A stretch of 64,000 bases of DNA from Vibrio atypicus (GCF_009811315.1 NZ_BLID01000012.1:32274-96273), one strand, 5' to 3'. Counted from the stretch's first letter, positions 26,070 through 35,477 are shown. The notes: generated by a model from the sequence alone, not told the origin. Translations and numbers: made by a program.

Positions 26070-26300
26070 TGTGTGTTGCTATCGTCATCCTCTCTTGAGC
26101 GATGCGAAGCCAACAAGTCCAGAGGTCTGTTTCTTCTCTCTTGAGCAAGACAGCTTTCCTCTTCACAAATAGATATGTGGTTGGAGCAAATTAGTTTCAA
26201 GGGATCGAATTAAAAAATTTTCTATACGCTTCTAGAGATCCCCAACTCGGTCGTTCCTCCCTCTTGAGGATGACGCTCCGGACAATTGAAAAATAATGAA
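26070..26300. other. Intergenic stretch with repeat-like segments
   Basis: This non-coding part of the 552-base ibpA-gyrB gap holds two related segments: CATCCTCTCTTGAGCGATG (near 26086-26104) and a second copy around CTCCCTCTTGAGGATGACG (near 26257-26275), the latter preceded by CTAGAGATCCCCAACTCG. Similar rearranged segments are, in my recollection, scattered through Vibrio intergenic regions. No open frame of note; I see no transposase remnant. Confidence 0.35.
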
Positions 26301-26315
26301 AACATCGGAAACAAA

Positions 26316-26343
26316 AAAGGACCACCATTTCGGGTAGTCCTTT
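26316..26343 (-). terminator. Terminator of the dnaA-gyrB operon
   Basis: Stem AAAGGACcACC / GGTaGTCCTTT (one mismatch) which, read leftward, runs into a T-run (A-run 26312-26318). It is about 120 bases after the gyrB stop codon. Confidence 0.8.
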
Positions 26344-26351
26344 AAAAATTT

Positions 26352-26456
26352 AGTTTTTTGAGACGAAGCTATTTCGTTTTAGTTCAAGGAGGAGGCGCGG
26401 AGCATACGAAGGTATGTGAGCACCTCTGACACAGAAATTAAGCGAAAGAGCAAAGT
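26352..26456. repeat. Structured intergenic element downstream of gyrB
   Basis: A series of short hairpins: ACGAA/TTCGT (near 26362-26377), CATAC/GTATG in GCATACGAAGGTATGTG (near 26402-26418) and AGTATC/GATACT (near 26455-26470). The middle, GGAGGAGGCGCGGAGCATAC, resembles recurrent Vibrio intergenic elements I have seen but cannot search for here. It would be part of the gyrB 3' untranslated RNA. Confidence 0.4.
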
Positions 26457-26466
26457 ATCAAAGATA

Positions 26467-28884
26467 CTAAACGTCTAGGTTAGCGACTTTCAGTGCATTC
26501 TCTTCGATGAAGTTACGACGAGGTTCTACTTGGTCACCCATTAGTGTCGTGAACAGTTGGTCAGCACCTACTGCATCTTCGATCGTTACTTGCATCATGC
26601 GGCGCGTTTCTGGGTCCATCGTAGTTTCCCAAAGCTGATCTGGGTTCATCTCACCTAGACCTTTGTAGCGCTGTAGGCTTAGACCACGACGTGACTCTTT
26701 AATTAGCCACTCTAGTGCTTCAACAAAGCTCGATACAGGCTGAGTACGTTCACCACGCTTGATGTAAGCGCCGTCTTCAACTAGGCCGTCTAATGCTTCA
26801 GAAAGAGACGCAAGTTTGCTGTACTCTTTAGAGTTAATTAGATCGATGCTTAGAGCAAAATCGTGTGTTACACCGTGTGTACGTACGATGATCTTAGGTA
26901 GATTTAGACCTAGCTCAGCGTGCTGTTCAACTTCGAAGCTGTATTGGCTTGCGCCCACTTCTTTCGCATTTAGCTGTTTCACTAACTGCTCAGTCCAAGA
27001 TTCAACCGCTGCTGCATCATGACACTGCTCAGCCGTTAGGCGTGGCGTGTAAATGAACTCGTGCACTAGAGCGCGTGGGTAACGGCGGCTCATACGATCC
27101 ATCAGCTTGATGCCCGCGTTGTATTGCTGAACAAGCTTCTCTAATGCTTCACCAGATAGAGCTGGCGCTTCAGGGTTAACATGAAGAGCTGCGTTATCTA
27201 ATGCCAATGCTACTTGGTATTGGTTCATTGCATCTTCATCTTTGATGTACTGCTCTTGTTTGCCTTTCTTCACTTTGTAAAGCGGTGGCTGAGCGATGTA
27301 CACGTAGCCACGCTCAATAAGCTCTGGCATTTGACGGTAGAAGAAGGTCAATAGTAGCGTACGGATGTGCGAACCATCGACGTCGGCATCGGTCATGATG
27401 ATGATGTTGTGGTAACGCAGTTTGTCTGGGTTGTATTCGTCGCGACCGATACCACAGCCGAGTGCTGTGATTAACGTTGCAACTTCTTGTGAAGAAAGCA
27501 TCTTGTCGAAACGTGCTTTTTCAACGTTAAGAATCTTACCTTTAAGCGGTAGGATTGCTTGGTTCTTACGGTTACGGCCTTGTTTTGCGGAGCCGCCTGC
27601 CGAATCACCCTCCACTATGTATAGTTCAGAGAGTGCAGGATCTTTTTCCTGACAGTCAGCTAGCTTGCCTGGTAGACCCGCTAAATCTAGCGCGCCTTTA
27701 CGACGAGTCATTTCACGAGCTTTACGCGCTGCTTCACGAGCACGTGCTGCGTCGATGATTTTAGAACAAACCATCTTCGCTTCTGTTGGGTTTTCCACTA
27801 GGAACTCAGACAGTTTCTCACCCATTGCCGATTCAACTGCAGATTTCACTTCTGATGAAACCAGCTTGTCTTTGGTTTGGCTTGAGAACTTAGGGTCTGG
27901 CACTTTTACAGAGACAACCGCAGTTAGACCTTCGCGCGCATCATCACCAGACGTAGCTGTTTTCGCTTTCTTAGAAAAACCTTCTTTATCCATGAAAGTA
28001 TTCAGAGTACGTGTTAGTGCTGCACGGAAGCCCGCTAAGTGAGTACCACCATCGCGCTGAGGAATGTTGTTGGTGAAACAGTAGATGTTTTCTTGGAAGC
28101 CGTCGTTCCACTGCATTGCCACTTCAACAGAAATACCATCTTCACGCTCATAATCGAAGTGGAAAATTTTCTCAATGATTGGTGTTTTGTTAGTGTTTAG
28201 GTGATCAACGAATGCTTGAATACCACCTTCAAACATAAAGTGATCGCTCTTGTCTTCTTCACGCTCATCTTTCAGCATGATAGAAACACCAGAGTTTAGG
28301 AATGATAATTCGCGTAGACGCTTCGCTAAAATATCGTAGTGGAATTCAGTGTTTGAGAATGTCTCACCACTTGGCCAGAAACGGATTTGCGTACCGGTTT
28401 TATCCGTATCACCGACAACTGCTAGTGGTGCTTGAGGCTCACCATGATGGTAAGTCTGAGTATGGATATGACCACCACGATGAATCGTTAGTGTCACTTT
28501 TTCAGACAGTGCGTTTACCACAGAGACACCAACACCGTGAAGACCGCCCGATACCTTGTATGAGTTGTCATCGAACTTACCACCAGCGTGAAGTACCGTC
28601 ATGATAACTTCTGCTGCTGATACTTTCTCTTCTGGGTGCATTTCCGTTGGAATACCACGGCCGTCATCGCTCACAGAAACTGAGTTATCCTCATGAATTG
28701 TCACAATGATGTCTTTACAGTGACCTGCCAACGCTTCATCAATTGAGTTATCCACCACCTCAAAAACCATGTGGTGCAGACCGGTACCATCATCCGTGTC
28801 GCCGATGTACATACCAGGACGCTTACGTACGGCGTCCAGACCTTTTAGTACTTTAATACTCGATGAATCGTAATTTTCAGACAT
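26467..28884 (-). CDS. gyrB: DNA gyrase subunit B
   Basis: ATPase subunit of gyrase, 805 residues. The GHKL ATP-binding domain (EVVDNSIDEALAGH, DDGRGIPTEMHPEE, GGLHGVGVSVVNALS) is followed by the transducer domain and the TOPRIM catalytic region (IVEGDSAGGSAKQGR near 423; DADVDGSHIRTLLLTF near 500). The extra roughly 165-residue insert typical of enterobacterial and Vibrio GyrB is present (residues about 560-725). Last gene of dnaA-dnaN-recF-gyrB, 13 bases after recF. Confidence 0.98.
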   Translation of the reverse strand: MSENYDSSSIKVLKGLDAVRKRPGMYIGDTDDGTGLHHMVFEVVDNSIDEALAGHCKDIIVTIHEDNSVSVSDDGRGIPTEMHPEEKVSAAEVIMTVLHAGGKFDDNSYKVSGGLHGVGVSVVNALSEKVTLTIHRGGHIHTQTYHHGEPQAPLAVVGDTDKTGTQIRFWPSGETFSNTEFHYDILAKRLRELSFLNSGVSIMLKDEREEDKSDHFMFEGGIQAFVDHLNTNKTPIIEKIFHFDYEREDGISVEVAMQWNDGFQENIYCFTNNIPQRDGGTHLAGFRAALTRTLNTFMDKEGFSKKAKTATSGDDAREGLTAVVSVKVPDPKFSSQTKDKLVSSEVKSAVESAMGEKLSEFLVENPTEAKMVCSKIIDAARAREAARKAREMTRRKGALDLAGLPGKLADCQEKDPALSELYIVEGDSAGGSAKQGRNRKNQAILPLKGKILNVEKARFDKMLSSQEVATLITALGCGIGRDEYNPDKLRYHNIIIMTDADVDGSHIRTLLLTFFYRQMPELIERGYVYIAQPPLYKVKKGKQEQYIKDEDAMNQYQVALALDNAALHVNPEAPALSGEALEKLVQQYNAGIKLMDRMSRRYPRALVHEFIYTPRLTAEQCHDAAAVESWTEQLVKQLNAKEVGASQYSFEVEQHAELGLNLPKIIVRTHGVTHDFALSIDLINSKEYSKLASLSEALDGLVEDGAYIKRGERTQPVSSFVEALEWLIKESRRGLSLQRYKGLGEMNPDQLWETTMDPETRRMMQVTIEDAVGADQLFTTLMGDQVEPRRNFIEENALKVANLDV

Positions 28885-28897
28885 GAGTTATCTTCCG

Positions 28898-29980
28898 CTA
28901 TATATTTTGTTCTATTGTGCCATGTTCCACATGGAACATCTTGCCATTTTCATCGACCATGTCGGCTATCTGGCTGTCAGTAATAGAACTTACAAAAACT
29001 TGAGCCCCCGTCTCTTTCAAGCAATCTGCAAGACGCTTGCGACGTTGGCTATCTAATTCCGATGCAAAGTCATCAATTAAGTAAATACACTGTTTGCCCG
29101 TCATCTCTGTCAGATGTTGTCCCTGCGCAACACGCAATGCACACACCATCAATTTAAGCTGACCACGTGACAGAACATCCTCTACAGGCGTGCCATTTAC
29201 TTTGATTTTTAAGTCGGCTTTGTTGGGTCCACTAAAGGTGTACCCCAAGGCCTGATCCCGTTCAAAATTCTTCTCGAGAATTTCTTGGTAAGGTGTTTCT
29301 TTATCCCAGCCCCGATAGTACTTGAGCTGGATATCAAACTCGGGCAAAAAAGTCTGACATATTTGTTCTGCTTTGGACTTCATCTGTTCAACATAAACAG
29401 AGCGCCAAAGACTGATATTCTCCGCCAGTCGAGCCATCTCTTGATCCCAATAACTGAGTTCGCGATAACTACGAGCGGTTTTAAGCAGCGCATTACGCTG
29501 TTTGTTCAAGCGTTTAAATCGGCCCCATGCATCATAAAATGCTGACTCGGTATGAAAGACTCCCCAGTCGATAAATGCACGGCGATGTTTTGGTCCATCT
29601 GTCAGTAAATCAAACCCTTCAGGATGAATTAACTGTAGCGGTAACACTTGTGCCAACTGAGCCAACTTTTGCCCAGATTGACCGCCTATTTTAACCTCTG
29701 TTGAGCCATCACGCTGCTTATTAATGCCAATTGGTAGCTCAAATTGATCCGAGTTCAAAAAACGCCCATGAACAAACAGTTCGTTATGGTCATTTTGGAT
29801 CACTCGCCCCGTCAGAGAACTCTTAAACGAGCGGCCATGCCCTAACAAATAGATCGCTTCTAGAACGCTCGTTTTGCCACTTCCGTTAGGACCAATAAGA
29901 AAGTTAAAGCCTGCTGATAGTTCAATATCACAGGCTTTAATGTTTCGAAATTGCTGAATAATAAGACGAGAAAGCGGCAT
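28898..29980 (-). CDS. recF: DNA replication/repair protein RecF
   Basis: SMC-like ATPase that with RecO and RecR loads RecA at gapped DNA; 360 residues. Walker A GPNGSGKTSVLEAI (near 31), the signature LSRGQLKLMV (near 270) and Walker B CIYLIDDFASELD (near 300) are present. It begins 1 base after dnaN. Its last codons contain an almost perfect palindrome that resembles a ParB site (separate entry), so this 3' end may carry a second, non-coding function. Confidence 0.96.
   Translation of the reverse strand: MPLSRLIIQQFRNIKACDIELSAGFNFLIGPNGSGKTSVLEAIYLLGHGRSFKSSLTGRVIQNDHNELFVHGRFLNSDQFELPIGINKQRDGSTEVKIGGQSGQKLAQLAQVLPLQLIHPEGFDLLTDGPKHRRAFIDWGVFHTESAFYDAWGRFKRLNKQRNALLKTARSYRELSYWDQEMARLAENISLWRSVYVEQMKSKAEQICQTFLPEFDIQLKYYRGWDKETPYQEILEKNFERDQALGYTFSGPNKADLKIKVNGTPVEDVLSRGQLKLMVCALRVAQGQHLTEMTGKQCIYLIDDFASELDSQRRKRLADCLKETGAQVFVSSITDSQIADMVDENGKMFHVEHGTIEQNI
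28923..28938. promoter_or_regulatory. Candidate parS centromere site inside recF
   Basis: TGTTCCACATGGAACA differs at one position (central G to A) from the bacterial parS pattern TGTTnCACGTGnAACA. It lies within the recF codons for MFHVEH, about 11 kb from oriC and 14 kb from parAB, in the origin-proximal zone where chromosomal parS sites cluster. Confidence 0.6.
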
Positions 29981-29981
29981 G

Positions 29982-31082
29982 CTAGAGTCGAATTGGCATC
30001 ACCACATACATGGCACTGTCATCATCGGCATTCTCGATTAATGCACTCGCATTGGCATCCGACATTGAGATTCGAACTTTTTCACAACGCAATGTATTAA
30101 GAACATCCAAGACGTAGCTAACGTTAAAACCAATCTCAATTGGCTCGCCTTCAAAGCTAACGTCTAGCATCTCTTCCGCTTCTTCTTGCTCAGGGTTGTT
30201 CGCGGTGATACGCATTTCAGTATCAGCTAAATTCACCCGTACACCACGGAATTTTTCATTCGACAAGATAGCTGCGCGTGAAAACGCCTGACGCAATTCA
30301 TCACAACCAGTCTCTAGCGTTTTAGTGGTACTTTGCGGCATTACGCGGCGATAATCTGGAAAACGACCGTCAACAAGCTTAGAAGTGAAGACAAAGTTGT
30401 TCACTTCTGCACGTACATTGGAACTGCCAATCTGTAGAGTCACCGGTTGCTCTGGAGCATCCATCAGCTTAACCAGTTCAAGCACACCTTTACGCGGTAC
30501 AATGATCTGCTGCTGAGCAAAATCGGCACCTAACTGAGTTTGAGATACCGCCATACGGTGACCATCGGTTGCCACACTGCGCAGAGTTGTCCCTTCAATC
30601 TCAAACAACATACCGTTGAGATAGTAACGTACGTCTTGGTTGGCCATCGAGAATTGTGTCTTCTCAACCAAGCCGCGTAATTCAGCTTGAGTTAGAGAGA
30701 TTTCAACTTCGCTCTGCCAATCTTCAATATTTGGAAACTCATTTGCCGGCAATGTCGATAGTGAAAATCGGCTACGACCAGAACGAACTTGAACGCGATC
30801 GCCTTCTAATACAAAGGTAATCACTGAATCATCTGGCAGACCACGGCAGATATCTAAGAATTTACGTGAGGGTACAGTAATACTACCCGCTTCAAAATCC
30901 CCTTCTAACGTCACTCGACTGATCAGTTCCACTTCAAGATCGGTTGCCGTCATAGACAGCACATTATCTTCTACTTTTAGCAGTAGGTTACCAAGGATAG
31001 GTAAAGTTGGACGACCACCTAAAGCACCCGACACTTGTTGAAGAGGCTTAATTAAATGGCTACGTTCAATGGAAAATTTCAT
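29982..31082 (-). CDS. dnaN: DNA polymerase III beta sliding clamp
   Basis: A 366-residue clamp made of three similar domains of about 120 residues; two copies form the ring that tethers polymerase III, DNA ligase, MutS and Hda. It starts MKFSIERSHLIKPLQQVSG and ends with the conserved YVVMPIRL, the hydrophobic-cleft C-terminus. It is 91 bases after dnaA and 1 base before recF, so coupled translation with recF is likely. Confidence 0.98.
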   Translation of the reverse strand: MKFSIERSHLIKPLQQVSGALGGRPTLPILGNLLLKVEDNVLSMTATDLEVELISRVTLEGDFEAGSITVPSRKFLDICRGLPDDSVITFVLEGDRVQVRSGRSRFSLSTLPANEFPNIEDWQSEVEISLTQAELRGLVEKTQFSMANQDVRYYLNGMLFEIEGTTLRSVATDGHRMAVSQTQLGADFAQQQIIVPRKGVLELVKLMDAPEQPVTLQIGSSNVRAEVNNFVFTSKLVDGRFPDYRRVMPQSTTKTLETGCDELRQAFSRAAILSNEKFRGVRVNLADTEMRITANNPEQEEAEEMLDVSFEGEPIEIGFNVSYVLDVLNTLRCEKVRISMSDANASALIENADDDSAMYVVMPIRL

Positions 31083-31173
31083 AGGACGCTCTTATCAGAT
31101 TTCTTTTTGCTTATACAAAGAGTAATGGTCAGGTGCAATTACCTCAATACTTGAGGCGTTAGGATACTGCGAA

Positions 31174-32574
31174 TTAAGAAGAAAGGGTACGAATCAAGTT
31201 CGAGTAATCTTCTTTAATGTCATGACTCTCTTCGCGTAGCTGCTCTATCTTACGACAAGCATGTAGAACCGTTGTATGGTCACGGCCACCAAACGCATCA
31301 CCAATTTCAGGTAAGCTGTGGTTAGTTAGCTCTTTAGCCAAGGCCATAGCAAGTTGGCGTGGGCGAGCAACCGAACGTGAACGACGCTTAGACAGCAGAT
31401 CTGCCACTTTAATCTTGTAGTATTCCGCGACTGTCTTTTGAATATTGTCGATGGTCACGAGCTTTTCTTGCAGAGCCAGTAGATCACGAAGCGCTTCACG
31501 AACAAAATCAATCGTAATAGGACGGCCGGTGAAGTTGGCATTGGCAATAACGCGATTTAGTGCACCTTCGAGTTCACGAACATTCGAGCGTAGACGCTTA
31601 GCAATAAAGAATGCCACTTCATCCGCAAGGTGAATTTGGTGATCTTCAGCTTTCTTCATCAAGATCGCAACGCGCGTCTCTAGCTCAGGAGGCTCGATCG
31701 CAACCGTTAGACCCCAACCAAAGCGAGATTTTAAACGATCTTCTACACCGCTGATCTCTTTCGGATAACGGTCAGACGTCAAAATGATCTGCTGATTGCC
31801 TTCAAGTAACGCATTAAAGGTATGGAAGAACTCTTCTTGCGAACGCTCTTTATTAGCAAAGAATTGAATGTCATCGATAAGCAATGCGTCAACGCTACGA
31901 TAGTAACGTTTGAACTCTTCAATCGCGTTGTTCTGCAGCGCTTTCACCATATCTTGCACGAAACGCTCTGAGTGCATGTACACCACTTTCGCGTTTGGCT
32001 TGTTATCCACAATGGCATTGCCGACTGCGTGCAATAGGTGAGTTTTGCCTAAGCCCGTACCGCCATATAAAAACAGAGGGTTATAAGCAGAGCCTGGATT
32101 ATCAGAGACTTGACGCGCTGCTGCCAAACCGAGTTGGTTCGATTTACCTTCAACGAAGTTAGTAAACTTATGCTTAGGGTTCACATTTGAACGGTGATTG
32201 ATGTCCGCGATCGCCTCTGCGTCATCATCCCATGTTTTATGCACAGGCTTACGAGCTTGCAACTGCGCTGGCGCTGATGATTCAGCGGCGATGTCAGCTG
32301 GAGTCCGCTTTGGCTTTGGTGCAACCGCAGGACGACTGCCAATTTCAAAATGCAGGCTCGGAATATCGTTTCCACAATATTCTTTTAATAAACGGTTGAT
32401 GCTATTGAGATACTTATCACGCACCCAATCAAGCACAAAGCGATTTGGGGCAAATAAAGTGAGAGTATTGTCATTGAGCTCCGCTTGTAGACCACGGATC
32501 CAAGTATTGAACTCAGTTGCGGTAAGCTCTTCTTGTAATTGTTGCTGGCATTGCAACCAAAGCGAAGATGACAC
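31174..32574 (-). CDS. dnaA: Chromosomal replication initiator DnaA
   Basis: AAA+ initiator that binds oriC DnaA boxes and opens the duplex; 466 residues. Domain I (1-85, DnaB/DiaA contact), a variable linker (86-130), AAA+ domain with Walker A GGTGLGKT (171-178) and Walker B LLIDDIQFF, and the C-terminal DNA-binding domain with the signature GGRDHTTVLHACRKI. The start codon is GTG, as in E. coli. Upstream DnaA-box-like sites suggest autoregulation. It heads dnaA-dnaN-recF-gyrB and lies 7.5 kb from oriC, separated by the ABC importer and rpmH cluster. Confidence 0.98.
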   Translation of the reverse strand: MSSSLWLQCQQQLQEELTATEFNTWIRGLQAELNDNTLTLFAPNRFVLDWVRDKYLNSINRLLKEYCGNDIPSLHFEIGSRPAVAPKPKRTPADIAAESSAPAQLQARKPVHKTWDDDAEAIADINHRSNVNPKHKFTNFVEGKSNQLGLAAARQVSDNPGSAYNPLFLYGGTGLGKTHLLHAVGNAIVDNKPNAKVVYMHSERFVQDMVKALQNNAIEEFKRYYRSVDALLIDDIQFFANKERSQEEFFHTFNALLEGNQQIILTSDRYPKEISGVEDRLKSRFGWGLTVAIEPPELETRVAILMKKAEDHQIHLADEVAFFIAKRLRSNVRELEGALNRVIANANFTGRPITIDFVREALRDLLALQEKLVTIDNIQKTVAEYYKIKVADLLSKRRSRSVARPRQLAMALAKELTNHSLPEIGDAFGGRDHTTVLHACRKIEQLREESHDIKEDYSNLIRTLSS

Positions 32575-32986
32575 GGTGCCCCCACTCGAAGTAATTGATC
32601 GGAAAAGATTGGCAATTTTACCTGTTGATAACCAAGATCGCCAGCAATTGATCGTCGTTCCAGTGAATAAGATCTAAGTTATTCACAATATTTTCGAGAT
32701 TATTGGTTGGATCCCCACACTCTGCCCCACTATTACTCACACATTGATCCACAAATGAGCAAATATACTAAGATCGTCATTCTGGTGATAACTCTGTGTA
32801 TGAAACTTTTTTGTAGCACCCAATTTACCCTGATTTGGATCGTTATTCACCGACTTCAAACATGACAAATGTATGCCATCAAATTTAACCTTATTACTCT
32901 AATATCTAGGTTATCGCACTTGGTTATTTCTCTAATTAAGTGAACTAACAGTAATATTTATCCCCATAATTATATGGAGTTGTACT
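32575..32986. promoter_or_regulatory. dnaA upstream region with DnaA-box-like sites
   Basis: The 412-base gap between the divergent dnaA and ABC importer genes holds near-matches to the DnaA box TTATCCACA: TGTTGATAA (32623-32631, complement one off), TTATTCACA (32679-32687, one off) and TGATCCACA (32745-32753, one off), plus several GATC sites. This pattern fits DnaA autorepression and Dam/SeqA control. I see no open frame or other gene here. Confidence 0.55.
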
Positions 32987-33733
32987 ATGAAAACCTGGAT
33001 TAAAGCTGCCGTTGCAGCAATCGCACTATCTGCCGCAACCGTTCAAGCTGCGACTGAGGTCAAAGTTGGCATGTCTGGACGCTATTTTCCGTTCACTTTT
33101 GTTAAGCAAGACCAGCTACAAGGTTTTGAAGTGGATTTATGGGATGAGATCGGCAAACGTAATGATTATAAAGTTGAATACGTTACGGCGAATTTCTCTG
33201 GCCTATTTGGTTTACTAGAAACAGGTCGCATTGATACGATTTCTAACCAGATCACAATGACGGACGCACGTAAGGCGAAGTACCTATTTGCTGACCCATA
33301 CGTTGTTGACGGTGCTCAAATTACCGTTCGTAAAGGCAATGACGCGATTCAAGGTGTTGAAGATCTTGAGGGTAAAACAGTTGCAGTTAACCTAGGTTCT
33401 AATTTCGAGCAACTGCTTCGTAATTACGATAAAGCAGGCAAGATCAACATTAAAACTTACGATACAGGTATCGAGCATGATGTGGCTTTAGGTCGTGCTG
33501 ATGCGTTTGTGATGGATCGTCTATCTGCTTTAGAGTTAATCAAAAAGACGGGTCTGCCACTTCAACTAGCAGGACAACCGTTCGAGACCATCGAAAACGC
33601 ATGGCCATTTGTTAACAATGACAACGGTAAAAAACTGCAAGCTGAAGTGAACCAAGCACTTGCAGCAATGCGCGCCGATGGCACGCTTGAGAAAATCTCG
33701 CAAAAATGGTTTGGTGCTGACATCACTCAGTAA
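32987..33733 (+). CDS. Polar amino-acid ABC transporter, substrate-binding protein (cystine-type)
   Basis: A 248-residue family-3 periplasmic binding protein with a signal peptide ending VQAA near residue 22. The mature protein resembles E. coli cystine-binding TcyJ/FliY in several places: GFEVDLWDEIGKR, ISNQITMTDARKAKY, VMDRLSALELIKKTG and the end KWFGADITQ. It heads a complete importer with the permease and ATPase genes that follow. Cystine is the favoured substrate; other polar amino acids are possible. Divergent from dnaA. Confidence 0.85.
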   Translation: MKTWIKAAVAAIALSAATVQAATEVKVGMSGRYFPFTFVKQDQLQGFEVDLWDEIGKRNDYKVEYVTANFSGLFGLLETGRIDTISNQITMTDARKAKYLFADPYVVDGAQITVRKGNDAIQGVEDLEGKTVAVNLGSNFEQLLRNYDKAGKINIKTYDTGIEHDVALGRADAFVMDRLSALELIKKTGLPLQLAGQPFETIENAWPFVNNDNGKKLQAEVNQALAAMRADGTLEKISQKWFGADITQ

Positions 33734-33842
33734 TCCAACTTAGTTTTCTACCTAACTTATTCAGGTAGAGCTTTAACCCACTGCTTTCCTTCCTTTGCAG
33801 TGGGTTTTGCTTTTCTATGTCGTTATACATTTAGGACAAATT

Positions 33843-34514
33843 ATGGGATTTGATTTTAACTACATGCTGGAGTTGATGCCGATACTACTCAAGTATCTGG
33901 GAACAACCATGGAAATGGCCACATGGGGTCTGGTCTTTTCACTGATTTTGTCAGTCATCTTAGCCAATATCCGTGTATTTAAAGTGCCGGTATTGGATCA
34001 ACTTAGCCAACTGTACATTAGCTTCTTTCGTGGTACTCCACTTTTAGTGCAGTTGTTCCTACTCTACTATGGCCTACCGCAAGTTTTCCCTTGGTTAGTA
34101 GGGCTAGACGCATTCAGCGCGGCGGTCATTGGTTTAACGCTCCACTTTGCCGCTTACATGGCAGAGAGTATCCGCGCAGCCATTATTGGTATTGATCGCA
34201 GCCAAATGGAAGCCAGTCTATCTGTCGGCATGACAACCACTCAAGCTATGCGTCGAGTGATCCTGCCGCAAGCAACTCGCGTCGCTCTACCTTCACTAAT
34301 GAACTACTTCATTGACATGATCAAATCGACGTCGCTTGCCTTTACGCTGGGCGTAGCTGAAATCATGGCCAAAGCGCAAATGGAAGCATCATCAAGCTTC
34401 CGATTCTTTGAAGCATTCTTAGCTGTAGCACTTATCTACTGGGGTGTGGTTGTGATCCTAACTCGAGTACAGATTTGGGCAGAAGCGAAACTGAATAAGG
34501 CGTATGTACGATGA
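33843..34514 (+). CDS. Polar amino-acid ABC transporter, permease
   Basis: A 223-residue HisM/TcyL-type inner-membrane permease with about five helices. The EAA cytoplasmic loop that docks the ATPase is visible as EASLSVGMTTTQAMRRVILP (near 130). The frame is open from 33795, but the ATG at 33843 follows AGGA and gives the usual short N-terminus. It overlaps the ATPase gene by 4 bases (ATGA), indicating coupled translation. Confidence 0.88.
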   Translation: MGFDFNYMLELMPILLKYLGTTMEMATWGLVFSLILSVILANIRVFKVPVLDQLSQLYISFFRGTPLLVQLFLLYYGLPQVFPWLVGLDAFSAAVIGLTLHFAAYMAESIRAAIIGIDRSQMEASLSVGMTTTQAMRRVILPQATRVALPSLMNYFIDMIKSTSLAFTLGVAEIMAKAQMEASSSFRFFEAFLAVALIYWGVVVILTRVQIWAEAKLNKAYVR

Positions 34515-35248
34515 TCAAACTAGATAATATTAATAAGCGCTTTGGCGAGACAGAGGTCTTAAAAGGTATCAACCTAGAGATCAAACAAGGCGAAATCATC
34601 GTGATTATTGGCTCAAGTGGTACAGGTAAATCGACCTTACTTCGTACAGTCAACTTCCTAGAAAGTGCAGATAAAGGCACGATTACTATTGATGATGTCA
34701 GCGTCGATAGTGAAAAACATAGCAAAGCTGAAGTGCTTGCTCTGCGCCGTAAGACCGGTTTTGTCTTTCAAAACTACGCACTTTTCGCTCATATGACCGC
34801 TTTGCAAAATATTGCTGAAGGGCTGATCACGGTGAGAGGATGGAAGAAATCCGACGCACTGAAGCGTGCTCAACAGATTCTTGATGATATTGGCTTAAGT
34901 GACAAAGGCCAAAGTTATCCAGCGGCATTGTCTGGGGGCCAACAGCAGCGTGTCGGTATTGGTCGCGCGATGGCACTACAGCCAGAATTACTGCTTTTCG
35001 ATGAGCCGACTTCAGCTCTTGATCCTGAATGGGTAGGAGAAGTTCTTAATCTAATGAAGGACTTAGCGACAAAACACCAGACAATGCTGGTGGTTACTCA
35101 CGAAATGCAATTTGCTAGAGAGGTCGCGGATCGCGTGATCTTTATGGCGGAAGGCAACATTGTCGAGCAAGGTTCTCCACAGGATATCTTTGGTAATCCA
35201 CAAGATCCTCGCTTACAAAAATTCCTTCGACAAGTCGGTGCAGAGTAA
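34511..35248 (+). CDS. Polar amino-acid ABC transporter, ATP-binding protein
   Basis: A 245-residue ABC ATPase with Walker A GSSGTGKS (near 35), the signature LSGGQQQRVGIGRAMA (near 140), Walker B LLLFDEPTSALDPE (near 160) and the switch histidine in VVTHEMQ. It belongs to the GlnQ/TcyN group and completes the importer encoded by the two upstream genes. A weak stem (GGATC/GATCC) lies just after the stop before the rpmH promoter. Confidence 0.9.
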   Translation: MIKLDNINKRFGETEVLKGINLEIKQGEIIVIIGSSGTGKSTLLRTVNFLESADKGTITIDDVSVDSEKHSKAEVLALRRKTGFVFQNYALFAHMTALQNIAEGLITVRGWKKSDALKRAQQILDDIGLSDKGQSYPAALSGGQQQRVGIGRAMALQPELLLFDEPTSALDPEWVGEVLNLMKDLATKHQTMLVVTHEMQFAREVADRVIFMAEGNIVEQGSPQDIFGNPQDPRLQKFLRQVGAE

Positions 35249-35335
35249 AGATCACAAAAGAGGATCGTTTGATCCTTGAGATTTTGCTCACACTACGTAT
35301 AATCGCCCGGCCGGAATTTAGCAGTTGCACAATGA

Positions 35336-35364
35336 TTGACACTTTGTGTGACTGTGATTACAAT
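35336..35364 (+). promoter_or_regulatory. Sigma-70 promoter of rpmH-rnpA
   Basis: TTGACA (35336-35341), 17-base spacer, TACAAT (35359-35364): a near-consensus promoter. The transcript would start with a leader containing a stem CGCCTC/GAGGCG (35367-35386) about 90 bases before rpmH. Confidence 0.8.
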
Positions 35365-35477
35365 TCCGCCTCTTTGTTGAGAGGCGTCGGTTTGTCCTCT
35401 TTATATATAAAGAAGACCTATATGCCCACGCCGGGTTAACATTGACCTAAAACTACTGATCAGTAAAGGTAATAATC

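Noticed and set aside
27665..28042. 125-codon plus-strand frame opposite gyrB
   Set aside because: Fully antisense to conserved GyrB, with composition expected of a complementary frame (many S, R and A) and no homology.
32198..32677. 159-codon plus-strand frame opposite dnaA reaching into the dnaA promoter
   Set aside because: No start signal, crosses the dnaA regulatory region, and residues show no family pattern.
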